From Isohypsibius dastychi (taxonomy: Eukaryota; Tardigrada; Eutardigrada; Parachela; Isohypsibiidae), in the NCBI GenBank assembly GCA_034696485.1, contig JAQIWT010000233.1, forward strand, positions 1 to 26,718: a stretch of 26,718 nucleotides of DNA, written 5' to 3'. Within the stretch, counting starts at the first letter, position 1. Every line of letters starts with the position of its first letter. A program made the translations under genes and the position numbers. The notes under the pieces were generated by a model, which saw only the letters and a program-made list of their open reading frames with translations, was not told the origin of the DNA and ran no database searches. Positions 10,347 through 19,054 of this stretch are shown here, piece after piece.

Positions 10347-10522
10347 GAAGTTTCAACAATCCGCACATACAGACTACTTCTATTACACTCTTCACTTAAG
10401 CTAGAATCCGGCTCTGTGCGTTCCCGTCCATAAGCTTGCGTTAAGACTTCCGCATGCGTTGAAGGCCAATCGCCATTCCGATGTCTCCTAGAAAATCTGA
10501 TTATTACCTCAAGCTCATTCAC
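10328..10522 (-). pseudogene. Possible RNase H C-terminal fragment of a gypsy-like pol
   Basis: The minus-strand frame contains HRNGDWPSTHAEVLTQ, which has the spacing of the H-R-x-G ... A-D-x-L-S-R segment that ends gypsy RNase H domains, but with substitutions at key positions. It is antisense to the RT remnant that starts at 10600, so it would come from a separate, inverted fragment. The match is weak and could be chance. Confidence 0.2.
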
Positions 10523-10599
10523 AAGTTGATGATCTTCACCTCAGCCACCTCTCTGCTGCACTGACGGAGTCGTTATGATGTCCACTCATTTCATGAGAC

Positions 10600-11570
10600 T
10601 TGAAAGTCCTCGAACAAAAGCAAACGATGATCGATCTTCTTATTCTTACGCCGATGTTTTTTTCATCTAAAAAAGAACCACTGGGACATGTCACCGTCAT
10701 CCAGCATCACATCGACACTGAAAACCTGTCCATAAGGCATTACGTCGTTTTGCTCACTGGGAACTGGAACTTATCGATGAAGAGGTGAAAAACATGCTCA
10801 CTTTGGGTATTATACAAGAGACAGCCTCTGAGTGTGCATCGAATGTTGTTCTAGTTCCAAAACCCGACGGTTCATCTAGAGTCTGCATCGATTTTCGTTC
10901 CCCTAATAAAATAACAAGAACAGATGTCATGCCCATGCCCAGGGTAGATTGACCTTTTCGATTTCATCGGGGAAGAAGGTGTCTGGTTCGTGGGTATGGA
11001 CTGTGCCAACGGTTATAGGAATATCGGCATGGCCGATGACTCAATCGACAAAACCGCTTTCGTAACAATCGATAACGTCTACTCTTGGAACCGAATGCCT
11101 TTTGGGCTTTGCAGTGCGCCGGCAACTTTCGCCCGATTGATGAAACATTTTCTTGGTGATTTACAGATAAAAAAACTGCTTGTCTATCTCGATGATGTAA
11201 ATGTTGTAGCTAAAACATTCGAACAGCTTCTTGTTCGTCTTGAAAAGGTTCTACTTCGTTTTCGGGATTGCGTTTTAAACATCCTAAATGTAAATTTGGC
11301 ACCAAACAACTCAAGTTTCTGCGACACTTGATCAGGGCCGACAGCATTTCTCCAAAGCGCGCAAAAGTTGATACCATACAACAACTTAAGCCTCCAACCG
11401 ATATACGACAAGTACAAAGTTTCTTTGGCGCTGCTTCATACTACCGACGTTTTATCCCCGATTTTGCGACGATAGCACACCTAATTACTAACCTTACTCG
11501 AAAAGATGTCGACTTCGTTTGGTTAGAGGACTACCGGAAAGCGTTTGAGAAGTTAAAGCATTGTCTTCGT
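10600..11570 (+). pseudogene. Broken gypsy-like reverse transcriptase
   Basis: Three frames together spell a Ty3/gypsy RT. 10600-10730 holds the N-terminal leader (SSKKEPLGHVTVIQHHIDTE). 10731-10945 holds LGIIQETASECASNVVLVPK and CIDFRSPNK. From about 10948 come motif A (FVGMDCANGY), motif B (MPFGLCSAPATF) and motif C (VYLDDVNVV, with the YxDD catalytic pair). From about 11268 come the thumb/connection (KCKFGTKQLKFLRHLI, SFFGAASYYRRFIPDFATI). The frame changes near 10730, 10945 and 11265 are indels. Homology stops at KLKHCL near 11566, where RNase H should begin. The sequence then reads GTGAGTAAAG and no integrase follows. It may belong with the gag at 8602. Confidence 0.8.
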
Positions 11571-11809
11571 GTGAGTAAAGATTGTGTTGATTGTGAGGTG
11601 TTAAAATCATTGTACAAATGAAAGAATCATTGTTGCAATGTGTGGATCTGGAATTGTGTGGTAATTATTATGTGTTCTGTGTGTGTGTGTGCGTACTCAA
11701 CTGACGGATGATTCTTCGAGGTACCTAACTACGCTCCGGCAGTCTATATTCCCTAAAGGCTGATTTTGCACAAGCTTAGGCGGCTGCTGAGACAACCGTC
11801 ACTCTAGCC
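11571..11809. other. Short spacer with TG microsatellite
   Basis: A short TG-rich run (TGTGTGTGTGTGTGCG) lies near 11678-11693. Nothing else was recognised. Confidence 0.5.
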
Positions 11810-12229
11810 ATGTTGGCCACACGGTAAAAAGTGTTGATTCAATCGTGAATTTCGTTCACTTAGTTTCATCTTTCTTTCAGCTATGATTTTTGGTATGATT
11901 CTTTGTTCATTGTCTTTCTCGTTCATTCACAAAAAGGACTGATACATATTTTCCCATTTGCGGATGGAATTCCGGCTAATGTCTCGAATTTGAGAAGTCA
12001 CGATGACATGATGATTATCTGGGATGAGAAAACTGCCCAGCTGTTCAACGGAATGGCAGCTATGCTATCAGTTTTGCCAATCAGGAAGAATGCCAAGAAG
12101 ACAAAACAGCCGGCCCCACTGGTCAAGACTCAGGAAAAAATGCGACGTAAGCGACCGATTGGTGGGAAAGCGCGACGTAGACCGTTAAAGCCAAAATTGA
12201 AACAGGATAAGGACAGCAGCAGCAACTAA
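11810..12229 (+). CDS. Small two-exon gene, basic C-terminus, function unknown
   Basis: ATG at 11810 is the first Met after an in-frame TAG. A 14-nt exon (11810-11823) is followed by a 57-nt intron (GTAAAAAG ... TCTTTCTTTCAG) and a 349-nt exon (11881-12229), which keeps the frame and gives 120 residues. AATAAA at 12260-12265, 31 nt after the stop, supports a terminal exon. The N-terminal half is hydrophobic/aromatic (YDFWYDSLFIVFLVHS), the middle contains RSHDDMMIIWDEKTAQLFNG, and the last 45 residues are strongly Lys/Arg-rich (KMRRKRPIGGKARRRPLKPK), suggesting a nuclear/nucleolar or nucleic-acid-binding protein. I do not recognise the family. Further upstream exons are possible. Confidence 0.45.
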
Positions 12230-12259
12230 TTCAGAAACAGAAGTGTAGCTTCGAAGTAT

Positions 12260-12265
12260 AATAAA
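12260..12265 (+). terminator. Polyadenylation signal AATAAA
   Basis: It follows the stop codon at 12229 by 31 nt. Confidence 0.6.
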
Positions 12266-12597
12266 TTCAGTCTTTGACACTCTCGGTGCATTTCGCTTTC
12301 CGATCGAACTAATTCTTAACTGGCACTCTTATGTTATCTGCAAACTTAATCGTATGTTATCGGAACTCGTTCTTCCTGACATTTTGGCTAATAGAACATC
12401 AGAATAATAATGATCTGTTCATTTTGCTTGTCGTTGATGTAATGAATGAGTTACCGAACAAACTTGTAATTGCAAGATTGAAAATTGCGTGAAATGCAGA
12501 GAGGTTCACGAGAGACTCGCACTTACGAACAAATGCATATTGGAGAACTGCCATTCTGTTGAATGCCGTGTTAACATCGCTCCCGGAACTTTTCAGA

Positions 12598-12993
12598 ATG
12601 GATCAGAGTCCTCGGCACATTCAAGGAGCCAGGGTATTCCATACATTTGAAGCTGCATTCACTCTTCTATCAACGATGCCAGAAAATGACACAAGTGACT
12701 ATTTCGACCACTTGGATGTACCTAATAATTCTCATGGTCATTTCATCAACCACTTGATGGACAGTCACCATATCAGGCCAAAAGACCGCTCTATTCTGGA
12801 AACGAAAGACCCGATTAACAGATTCGTTACCATGCCGCGGATATCAACATTTCGAATGAACAAGCACCAAAAAAGTTCCTTGTTGCAGCGTTTTTCCAAC
12901 AGTGGGATGAGATCTTTTCGTTCGACGGCCCAGTACAAGCAAGGTCATCCAGCCAAAGTCACCGGACACGCGCAATTCAAGTCGCCCGCATAG
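12598..12993 (+). CDS. Small gene or terminal exon, function unknown
   Basis: From ATG at 12598 the frame runs 131 codons, and it is open upstream to about 12494. An acceptor-like CTTTTCAG immediately precedes the ATG, so this may be the last exon of a longer gene. AATAAA at 13039-13044, 46 nt past the stop, marks a plausible mRNA end. The product is His/Ser-rich with many charged residues (DYFDHLDVPNNSHGHFINHL) and a basic C-terminal third. No domain is recognised. It lies head-to-tail with the preceding small gene; both are on the plus strand between two retroelement remnants. Confidence 0.35.
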   Translation: MDQSPRHIQGARVFHTFEAAFTLLSTMPENDTSDYFDHLDVPNNSHGHFINHLMDSHHIRPKDRSILETKDPINRFVTMPRISTFRMNKHQKSSLLQRFSNSGMRSFRSTAQYKQGHPAKVTGHAQFKSPA

Positions 12994-13038
12994 CTTGGCT
13001 GGACTGCACAGAACTTCGAGTTCTTTCAAACTTACTAA

Positions 13039-13044
13039 AATAAA
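13039..13044 (+). terminator. Polyadenylation signal AATAAA
   Basis: It follows the stop codon at 12993 by 46 nt. Confidence 0.5.
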
Positions 13045-13594
13045 TTATGCGCCTTTACTCCTTCGCAAACGGAAAGATCAGCTTTTCCTGAACTGTTAAA
13101 GCCCAATTATGGCGTGAAAATGAGCGAAACTCATGAAGTTATGAGCGTTTCGTAGTCTAGTTATCTATACATACATATTATAGTGAAGAGCAACAATAAT
13201 GATGCAATACTGCCTGAATCCTTTGCGAATCATGAAACAATATCGATCTTCATCATCGATTATAGGGAAGATATCAAAAGTGACAATTTGAGAAGAGTTG
13301 CGTGACGTTGTGTTGATTCTGACGTGAATTGCAAGAATCTTGCCATCGGCACTTTATAGATGGAGAAAAACACTAAGAAGTAGGATGAACTCGACAAACA
13401 TCTTCACAGGTTTGATTTTTGAGAACAGTTTGAAAAACAGCTCCCTCGCTCTCTATCATTTTTGTCGTAGCGACCTGCTTCTCCTCTGTTGTTTTCAGAA
13501 TGTCCCCTGAAATGTATGTGTGCGAGATCCGTTGGGATTGTTCAAGAGACTCGCTGAGTCGAACCTGATCCAAATTTGGCGACCAATTCCACAG
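13045..13594. other. Spacer with one unassigned minus-strand frame
   Basis: A 66-codon minus frame (13573-13373) has ordinary protein-like composition (DILKTTEEKQVATTKMIESE) and an acceptor-like ACATTTCAG inside it, but no recognisable domain. It abuts the point where the retroelement RT homology ends, so it could be an exon of the locus that the element interrupted. Unproven. Confidence 0.25.
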
Positions 13595-14077
13595 TCAGCA
13601 GCAGGATGATCTGGCTCGTCTGATCATCCCTTTCACCAGCATATTCTCAATCTTCTCTTGGATGATTTTTTTTTTCGGGGAGTGGCGATATTGGCCCCTG
13701 TACTGCGGCTTTGTTCCTGGAAGAAGCTCGATCGTAAACGGCTCGACCTTTGCCCCTCCCATCATCCGGTTCCGAGTGTCGAAAATCCGGATATTCTTCG
13801 ACAGTACTTCGATGACTCGGGACTTCTGCTGTGCCGTGTCGTCGTCACCGATGTCGAACTGTTCAACAGGAACAACTGGCCATTCGTAGTGCCAAACAGA
13901 CATGTCAACGCTGGCCTCCTGGCTCCCTGTGAAACTCATCTGACAGTATCGACGTTCAAAGTGACCTTTCGAAAATTCGCGGACAAACCAAATCAACGAG
14001 GCACTGTCCGGTCTGGCCTGTGGTAGCAGGGTCAAGTCCTCTGGTTTGAATCCCTGCGGGCTGGCCTTTAATCCTCC
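13595..14077 (-). pseudogene. N-terminal segment of gypsy-like RT, truncated
   Basis: The frame is open from the homopolymer at about 14078 down to a TGA at 13595. It contains the typical lead-in to gypsy RT (VEPFTIELLPGTKPQYRGQY, then SPKKKIIQEKIENMLVKGMI), where a short basic motif is followed by 'i..ki..ml..g.I'. Immediately after RRARSS, where SPWASP-like residues would be expected, the sequence turns into unrelated DNA and stops. The catalytic motifs are absent. Its frame differs from that of the protease by one base, and the two frames meet exactly at the homopolymer. Confidence 0.7.
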
Positions 14078-14508
14078 CCCCCCCCCCCCCCAAAGATATC
14101 CAGCAGGAGTCGCATCCCATGCAAAGCGTTGATCCCGATGACGACATCGTGATCCCCTCCACCGATGTCACTGAATACATGAAACTGTAGCACTTTGCTT
14201 CGGCCACACAGTTGTAGTTCCATGGTCATCGAGCCAGTGGTGTTGACAGGAACTCCGTTGGCCAAGATTGCAGCGACTCCGGGTCCTTGTGGAATTTTTC
14301 CCAGACCCCGACAAAAAGAACTGTTAACGACTGACAAAGAGGCACCGGTGTCTACCAGGCCAACAACAGGCTTACCATCAAGAGTAGCCTTCACCAGGAG
14401 CACCTGACCAGGAGGGCTGATGACCTTTGCTTGACCGATGGATCCACCAACTGGCTCGGCGTTGCGAACTGCGGCAGCATAAGTCCGCTTTGGTGCGTCA
14501 TCAGTCAA
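14068..14508 (-). pseudogene. Retropepsin-type aspartic protease of the element
   Basis: The catalytic motif LVDTGASLSVV and the later VIGINALHGMRLLLDI (the hydrophobic-hydrophobic-Gly signature) identify a retroviral-type aspartic protease, which works as a dimer to process Gag-Pol. The core looks intact. The frame continues from gag without a shift: a single TAG (14511-14509) separates the two. Downstream it runs into the G14 tract and ends three codons later. Confidence 0.75.
14079..14092. repeat. C14 homopolymer (G14 on the coding strand) at the protease-RT frame junction
   Basis: The run lies exactly where the protease frame and the RT frame meet. A one-base length change would move translation from one frame to the other. 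Confidence 0.7.
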
Positions 14509-15771
14509 CTACACATTCAATGTCATCTGTCTCTCGGCTCGGTGCGCTTGGGCCTCTTGAGTGTAGTATCGACAGAACTCACGCTCCAATCTGGTGATAT
14601 CCCAGTCGAGTCCCACAATGTCCATTTCGTTTGCTGGTGTGATGTCCGAGCTTTCACGTACTTCACGGAGGTGCTTTAGTTCCAACCAGATTGCTAGTTC
14701 CTCCGGCTCCATGTGGGACATCAGACTTTGTTCCACGAGAATGTAATATTCTTCGGCTGCCACCACTCTAGCTTCCCATTCGAGTTCCATAATGGCGACG
14801 TCATTCTGTACCTCCTCCTCAGTTTCACGATCATTATGACTTTCGACGACGACGTCGCTCAAGTAGTCCTTCGTAATGATGGCGTTCAAACGGGCTGGAG
14901 GTTGACTTCTCCTTTCACCAATTTGGGGTTTCATTTTGGGGCGATCCCGCATCACATGTGGTCTTTGACAGTTATAACATGCAACCTCTTTCGGTTTCGA
15001 TTGATGGGTAGAGTCCGGATGACGCTTCGGATAGTGACCCATTGGTGGAGTTGGCTTACTTGGTTGACTCTGTACGTGACCTTTCGCAGATTGCTGATCC
15101 TGGCGGTTTTTCCACTCTGGCCTACGCTGTTGCTCGTTGTATTGAGGTTGTCCCCTTTTTTCATCATGCCGAGGAACATCTTGTCCGCGTGGAGGAGTCT
15201 CTTTCTTGATAGCAGCAGCGGCCAGGTACATATCGCCTAAAAATTCAATAGGGGTAGCCGCTTTTCATAGAACCAGCTTTGAATGCATATGAGAGTGCAA
15301 TCCGTCTCTTAACTTATCAATGACTTCGTCCTCCTTCATTGAGTGATCGTATTTGTAGCATAATTCCACGATCTCGTTGAAGTAGTCCTCGATTGGCTCT
15401 TCCCATTTCAGACGACGTTGTTAGATTTGACGACGAATTGTCTCTTTGTAGTCCGGCGGTCGGAATCGGGCCATGATCTTTGTCTTGAAAGATGCGGAAC
15501 TCGTCAGTGGATTGGCTCCTTCTTTGGTTTCCATCCAAATCCAAACTGCCGCGACATCCTCCAAGTAGATTGGCACCTGCTTCAGTTGCATTTCCGCACT
15601 CCAGTCTAGTTCCTTGGTTATGACCTCATACCGATCCAACCAGGCGTCAACAGACTCACCCGCTTTCCCTTTGAACTTCGGTGGGCGACACTCACTGTTG
15701 AGTTGCGCAGCAGCAAAATCCTTGGCGAAAGCAGCGTGGTTCAGGATAACTTGTTCATCCTTATCCCCCAT
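14509..15771 (-). pseudogene. gag of the minus-strand gypsy-like element, with in-frame stops
   Basis: ATG at 15771 lies 48 nt after the primer binding site. The capsid region matches the retrotransposon gag family (CRPPKFKGKAGESVDAWLDR, LKQVPIYLEDVAAVW, FKTKIMARFRP). Two nonsense codons, TAA at 15423-15421 and TGA at 15267-15265, interrupt one unshifted frame; the stretch between them is clearly coding (EEPIEDYFNEIVELCYKY). The C-terminal region has a proline/glutamine-rich basic part and one CCHC-like knuckle (CYNCQRPHVMRDRPK) that has lost its last cysteine and conserved glycine. The frame ends at TAG 14511-14509 and continues without a shift into protease. Confidence 0.75.
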
Positions 15772-15818
15772 GTCCTATCCTCGTCTGGGCAAGCTGGTTG
15801 CCTCAATTGAACAAAATA

Positions 15819-15830
15819 GTTTCGGCACCA
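15819..15830 (-). other. Retroelement primer binding site
   Basis: TGGTGCCGAAAC on the minus strand is identical to 8467-8478, and follows ...GTCACAC. The LTR should end just before it, at about 15831-15832. Confidence 0.65.
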
Positions 15831-16112
15831 GTGTGACAGGCTTGAATAAACGAGCAGGAAAGTAATAACCCTTAACCAGTTCATTAAACCTGAGTTGTCG
15901 AGAGATGATTTTAGCAAAGAGCAAGCAACTAATATAGTAAAGCTTCGAACGAACTAGCACGCAAAAAGTCAAGCACAATGAAGGCACATCCGCAGGAGAT
16001 GCCTGATTAGAGCGCATCGCGAGTTACTATCTAGAAGTAACAAGAAATGCGAATGAAAAAGTGAAGGTTATACAATGTTACGCGCAAATAGGTTATGTCG
16101 ACTCGAAGCTGA
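15831..16112 (-). mobile_element. Probable LTR-derived sequence upstream of the minus-strand element
   Basis: Position relative to the primer binding site makes this the place of the 5' LTR. I see no clear TATA box or AATAAA on the minus strand and no second copy in the window, so the left boundary and LTR length are undefined. Confidence 0.3.
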
Positions 16113-16600
16113 TCCAAAGGTCACTTCAAGCCGTTACACAATCACTCCGTAACGTTGCAAGTCTTGCCGGGACGCAATAGTGAATGCATCTTGTTTGACT
16201 CCATGCACTCAGGACTCACCGACATGCTTAAAATTCAGATCTTTGATATTGTTTCCCAGAGACGTGAGGATGTACATCTGATAGAAGCCGGCATCGAGCA
16301 ACAGCCTGATGGATCGAATATCCGTGGTATTAGAGCCGTTTCGTATGCCGCTGATTTGTGCGATCATAGGAACATGGAAGACATCACCTATTGTTCTAAA
16401 GGAGTGTCGCGCAAGTGGTTCAGCGAAGTACTCACCAGTGGCATCTCTGTCGAAACAAAGAGATATTGATTTACTGCAAAAACGATGTCACGCCATGTCA
16501 CGAGAGTCAGCCGGAAACGTTTAATATTGACAGAGAAGGATATCGAACATTGCCGAGCTGCATTGATTTCTGTGGGACAAATCGTTCAGGGCCGCGAAGT
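16113..16600 (+). pseudogene. Decayed Ulp1/C48 peptidase-like domain
   Basis: The frame 16113-16469 has the layout of the C-terminal half of Ulp1-like cysteine peptidases found in many multicopy, transposon-associated invertebrate genes. CILFDSMHSGL matches the conserved 'v.v.DS...l' strand with the catalytic Asp. After about 40 residues comes QQPDGSNIRGIRAVSYAADL, matching the usual 'Q..GSDCG.FAIAYA.DL', and then the helical end (RKWFSEVLTSG). The catalytic Cys position reads differently (NIRG) and the His-Trp motif is not convincing, so activity is unlikely. After TGA at 16467-16469 the protein-like sequence continues in other frames to about 16600. No Met start is evident. It is probably a dead copy of a mobile or multicopy gene rather than a SUMO protease of the host. 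Confidence 0.5.
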
Positions 16601-16946
16601 CAACTATTGAAAAATCGTAATATTCTGCATTTTTGAGACCTATTCCATGAGAACCTGACTGAAGAAATTTGTTGTCATTGATCGGTTTGACCAGTTTGCA
16701 ATAAAGAAGTTTATTTCTGAATTCTTTCTGTTTCACAACGTGACGAATTGATGTCAGAAATTTGTTTCAAATTGCTCAAAATTCTAGGCGGCCCCGCAAT
16801 GAAGGGATTTGGCCTTGCATCTTTTGCGCCGTTTTCAGTTCTTTCTAAACTGTGTTCGTTCCTTCACGTTTCCCTTCCGAGTGGTCGCCTTGAGTCAACC
16901 CTCCGGAGTGTCGCCTCTGGCTTGTTTCCGAAACAAGTTATCTAGG
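16601..16946. other. Spacer, no gene recognised
   Basis: An AATAAA occurs at about 16700 on the plus strand. No domain was seen. Confidence 0.3.
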
Positions 16947-17802
16947 ACTGCAAACTGTCCCCCACCAAAGTGTCTCCCAAACTGTCCCCTCCAAATTGTC
17001 CCCTCCAAATTGTCCTCTCTGAAATGCCCCCGAAACTGTCCCCCGAAATTGTCCCCTCCAAACTGTCCCCACCAAAGTGTCCCCACCAAAGTGTCCCCTC
17101 GACACTGTCCCACGAAATTGTCCCCACCAAAGTGTCCCCTCCAAACTGTCCCCACCAAAGTGTCCCCTCCAAACTGTCCCCTCCAAACTGTCCCACCAAA
17201 GTGTCTCCACCAAAGTGCCCCCTCCTTACTGTCCCACCAAAGTGTCTCCTCCAAACTGTCCCCTCCAAACTGTCCGCTCGACACTGTCCCACGAAATCGT
17301 CCCCACCAAAGTGTCCCCTCAAAACTGTCCCCACCAAAGTGCCCCTCCGCACTGTCCCCTCAAACGTGCCGCCTCCAAACTGTCCCCCGAAACTGTCCCC
17401 TCAAAAGTGCCGCCGCCAAAGTGTCCCCTCTGAACTGTCCACTCAAAGTGCCGCCACCAAACTGTCCCCTCTGAATTGTCCCCTCAAAGTGCCGCCACCA
17501 AACTGTCCCCTCTGAACTGTACCCTCTGAACTGTCTTCTCAAAGTGCCGCCACCAAACTGTCCCCTCTGAATTGTCCCCTCAAAGTGTCTCCTCCAAACT
17601 GTCCCCTCCAAACTGTCCCCCGAAAGTGTCCCCTCCAAACTGTCCCCCGAAATTGTCCCCTCCAAACTGTCCCCCGAAACTGTCCCCTCTAATCTGTCCC
17701 TCGAAACTGCCCCCTCAAACGTGCCGCCACCAAACTGTCCTCTCTGAACTGTCCCCTCTGAACTGTCCCCCGAAATTGTCCCCCAGGACAAGGGGACAAT
17801 TT
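16947..17802. repeat. Minisatellite with a 14-bp unit, about 60 copies
   Basis: Variants of TGTCCCCTCCAAAC (also CCACCAAAG, CTCTGAAC, CCCCGAAAC and GCCGCCACCAAAC types) repeat with a 14-bp period. Variants are clustered: ACCAAAG units dominate to about 17340, GCCGCCACCAAAC units from 17340 to 17580 as 42-bp or longer compound units, and CCCCGAAA units afterwards. The unit contains no stop in any frame on either strand and its length is not a multiple of three, so long open frames appear in several frames at once; these are not genes. The last unit is followed by an inverted half-copy (17773-17783 against 17792-17802). Confidence 0.95.
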
Positions 17803-18302
17803 GGTCGGCTACAGACGCCGGTTAAACCGAGTTACCGCGATTCACTGATGAACGCACCTATCCATCGTATCGGCCATGTCACAAGTTTGTGTTGTAACGC
17901 GCACCAGACTATTCATTCACGCGGGTATTCATCTCTTAATAAAAATATACCTGATAAACTCATCGGGTGCCTCTCAGTCGAATTCACGGGCTTTGCATGC
18001 ATTGACGTAGCATTTCTGCCCTAGCTCAGCCGTTAGCTTCTGGCCACACTAACCTTTGCTGAACAGGCAGTCCTTTGCGCAACGTTATGTAGATCCAAGA
18101 CTCTTTGCCGTTTCATTCTTCAATATATCAGACGTTTGCATTGACATACCGGTACATACGGAATGCTCTCACGGGATTTTACTTCTCTCTGATCGTTCAG
18201 TTGGTCATCTGAAAATGGATGTGCCAGTATACTGATGACCTTGAAATATCAGCTACTCCTGCCATAGGACAGCATTCCTAAAAAGTGTAGAGACTTTCTG
18301 GC
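17803..18302. other. Spacer, no gene recognised
   Basis: Only short open frames without recognised domains. Confidence 0.4.
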
Positions 18303-18443
18303 CTCACGATAAATTCGCCATATGGATCGTGAATTCAGTGAGGGGAGACCGAGCCAATGTGCTGCCGACTGTCTCTGTGTCTCTCACACTAGTCCGGTTT
18401 TCACTCCGTGATTTCACTTTCCATATGGCGAATTTATCGTGAG
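18303..18443. repeat. Foldback element with perfect 23-bp inverted arms
   Basis: The arms at 18303-18325 and 18421-18443 are exact reverse complements (outer end CTCACGATAAATTCG, inner end CCATATGG). Pairing continues imperfectly inward for another 20 bp or so (GTGAATTCAGTGAG against GTGAAATCACGGAGTG). The layout suggests a MITE-like or foldback element, but no target-site duplication was identified. Confidence 0.7.
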
Positions 18444-18578
18444 ACTGGAATACTGTATCTTGAACAAATCATACAGTCTGATAATAAGAAAAACCGTGGT
18501 TTTCCCGAGGGTTTTTCGCTGTTTTTCTGCAAGGACCAAACCACTAACAAAGTAGTAGACGCTTCAAATGCACTGTTG

Positions 18579-18972
18579 AGTACAGCAATGCCTCCTTAAA
18601 GGTACGACTAGTTTTGAGCGCTATAGTTTTTCTTGTCTCGTCTTTGTTGAATGCCGAAATAGCTATCATGTTATCGGCCAAGGTGGGCACTCCGTTTTGA
18701 GAAAGCAAGCGTTGGTGGGAATGGGGATTACTGGAGACCTAACGGAATTCTATGTCTCGAGACAAACATGCGAACAATTCGGGGAGAATTTTCTGGGGCT
18801 AACCTATGTAGCGATAATTTCGGCCAAGTGTTCATACTCTGAAGAGACGTCTCACTCTGGATTCACATTCAAATCAAATAAAGTCACTGACCACGAAAGC
18901 AAGATCTATTATTCTCAAAAAAGAAGAAGTTCATGGAGATTAACCGCAGAAGCGAGAGTAAAACAATACTGA
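18579..18972 (+). other. Open frame, possible terminal exon of an unidentified gene
   Basis: A 131-codon frame without stops ends at TGA 18970-18972, and AATAAA follows at 18994-18999. It contains protein-like text (GITGDLTEFYVSRQTCEQFG) but no Met near its start and no recognised domain. It would be convergent with the MATH-BTB gene ending at 19055. It could also be part of a decayed element. Confidence 0.22.
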
Positions 18973-19054
18973 ATCTGGAGATGAATCTAACAGAATAAAC
19001 TGACCGATTGCCAACAAGCGAAAAATAAGCCATCTTTCTATCCCTGTTTCACGT

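Larger units (their letters stand above)
13595..15830 (-). mobile_element. Truncated gypsy-like LTR retroelement (primer site, gag, protease, start of RT)
   Basis: Reading the minus strand, the order is primer binding site (15830-15819), gag (from 15771), aspartic protease (14508-14068), then the N-terminal RT segment. Homology stops at about 13600, where RT motif A should still lie ahead, so most of RT, RNase H and integrase are missing. No second LTR was found. The element carries three in-frame stops and a frame change at a G homopolymer; details are under its parts. Confidence 0.75.

Noticed and set aside
11567-11880. RT fragment spliced (GTGAGT at 11571) to the exon at 11881 as a domesticated gene
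   Set aside because: The phase does not match: that join gives a stop at once, and a separate ATG exon at 11810 fits better.
13658-14026. Plus-strand ORFs antisense to the RT/protease region
   Set aside because: They are shadows of the minus-strand pol frame, which has recognisable motifs.
14713-15240. 175-codon plus-strand ORF antisense to gag
   Set aside because: It has no domain, lies opposite a gag frame with a recognisable capsid and knuckle, and is Phe/Leu/Thr/Ser-rich as expected of an antisense frame.
16809-17791. Long Pro/Cys- or Gly/Trp-rich ORFs in many frames
   Set aside because: All arise from one stop-free 14-bp repeat. Coding potential in many frames at once is a property of the unit, not evidence for genes.
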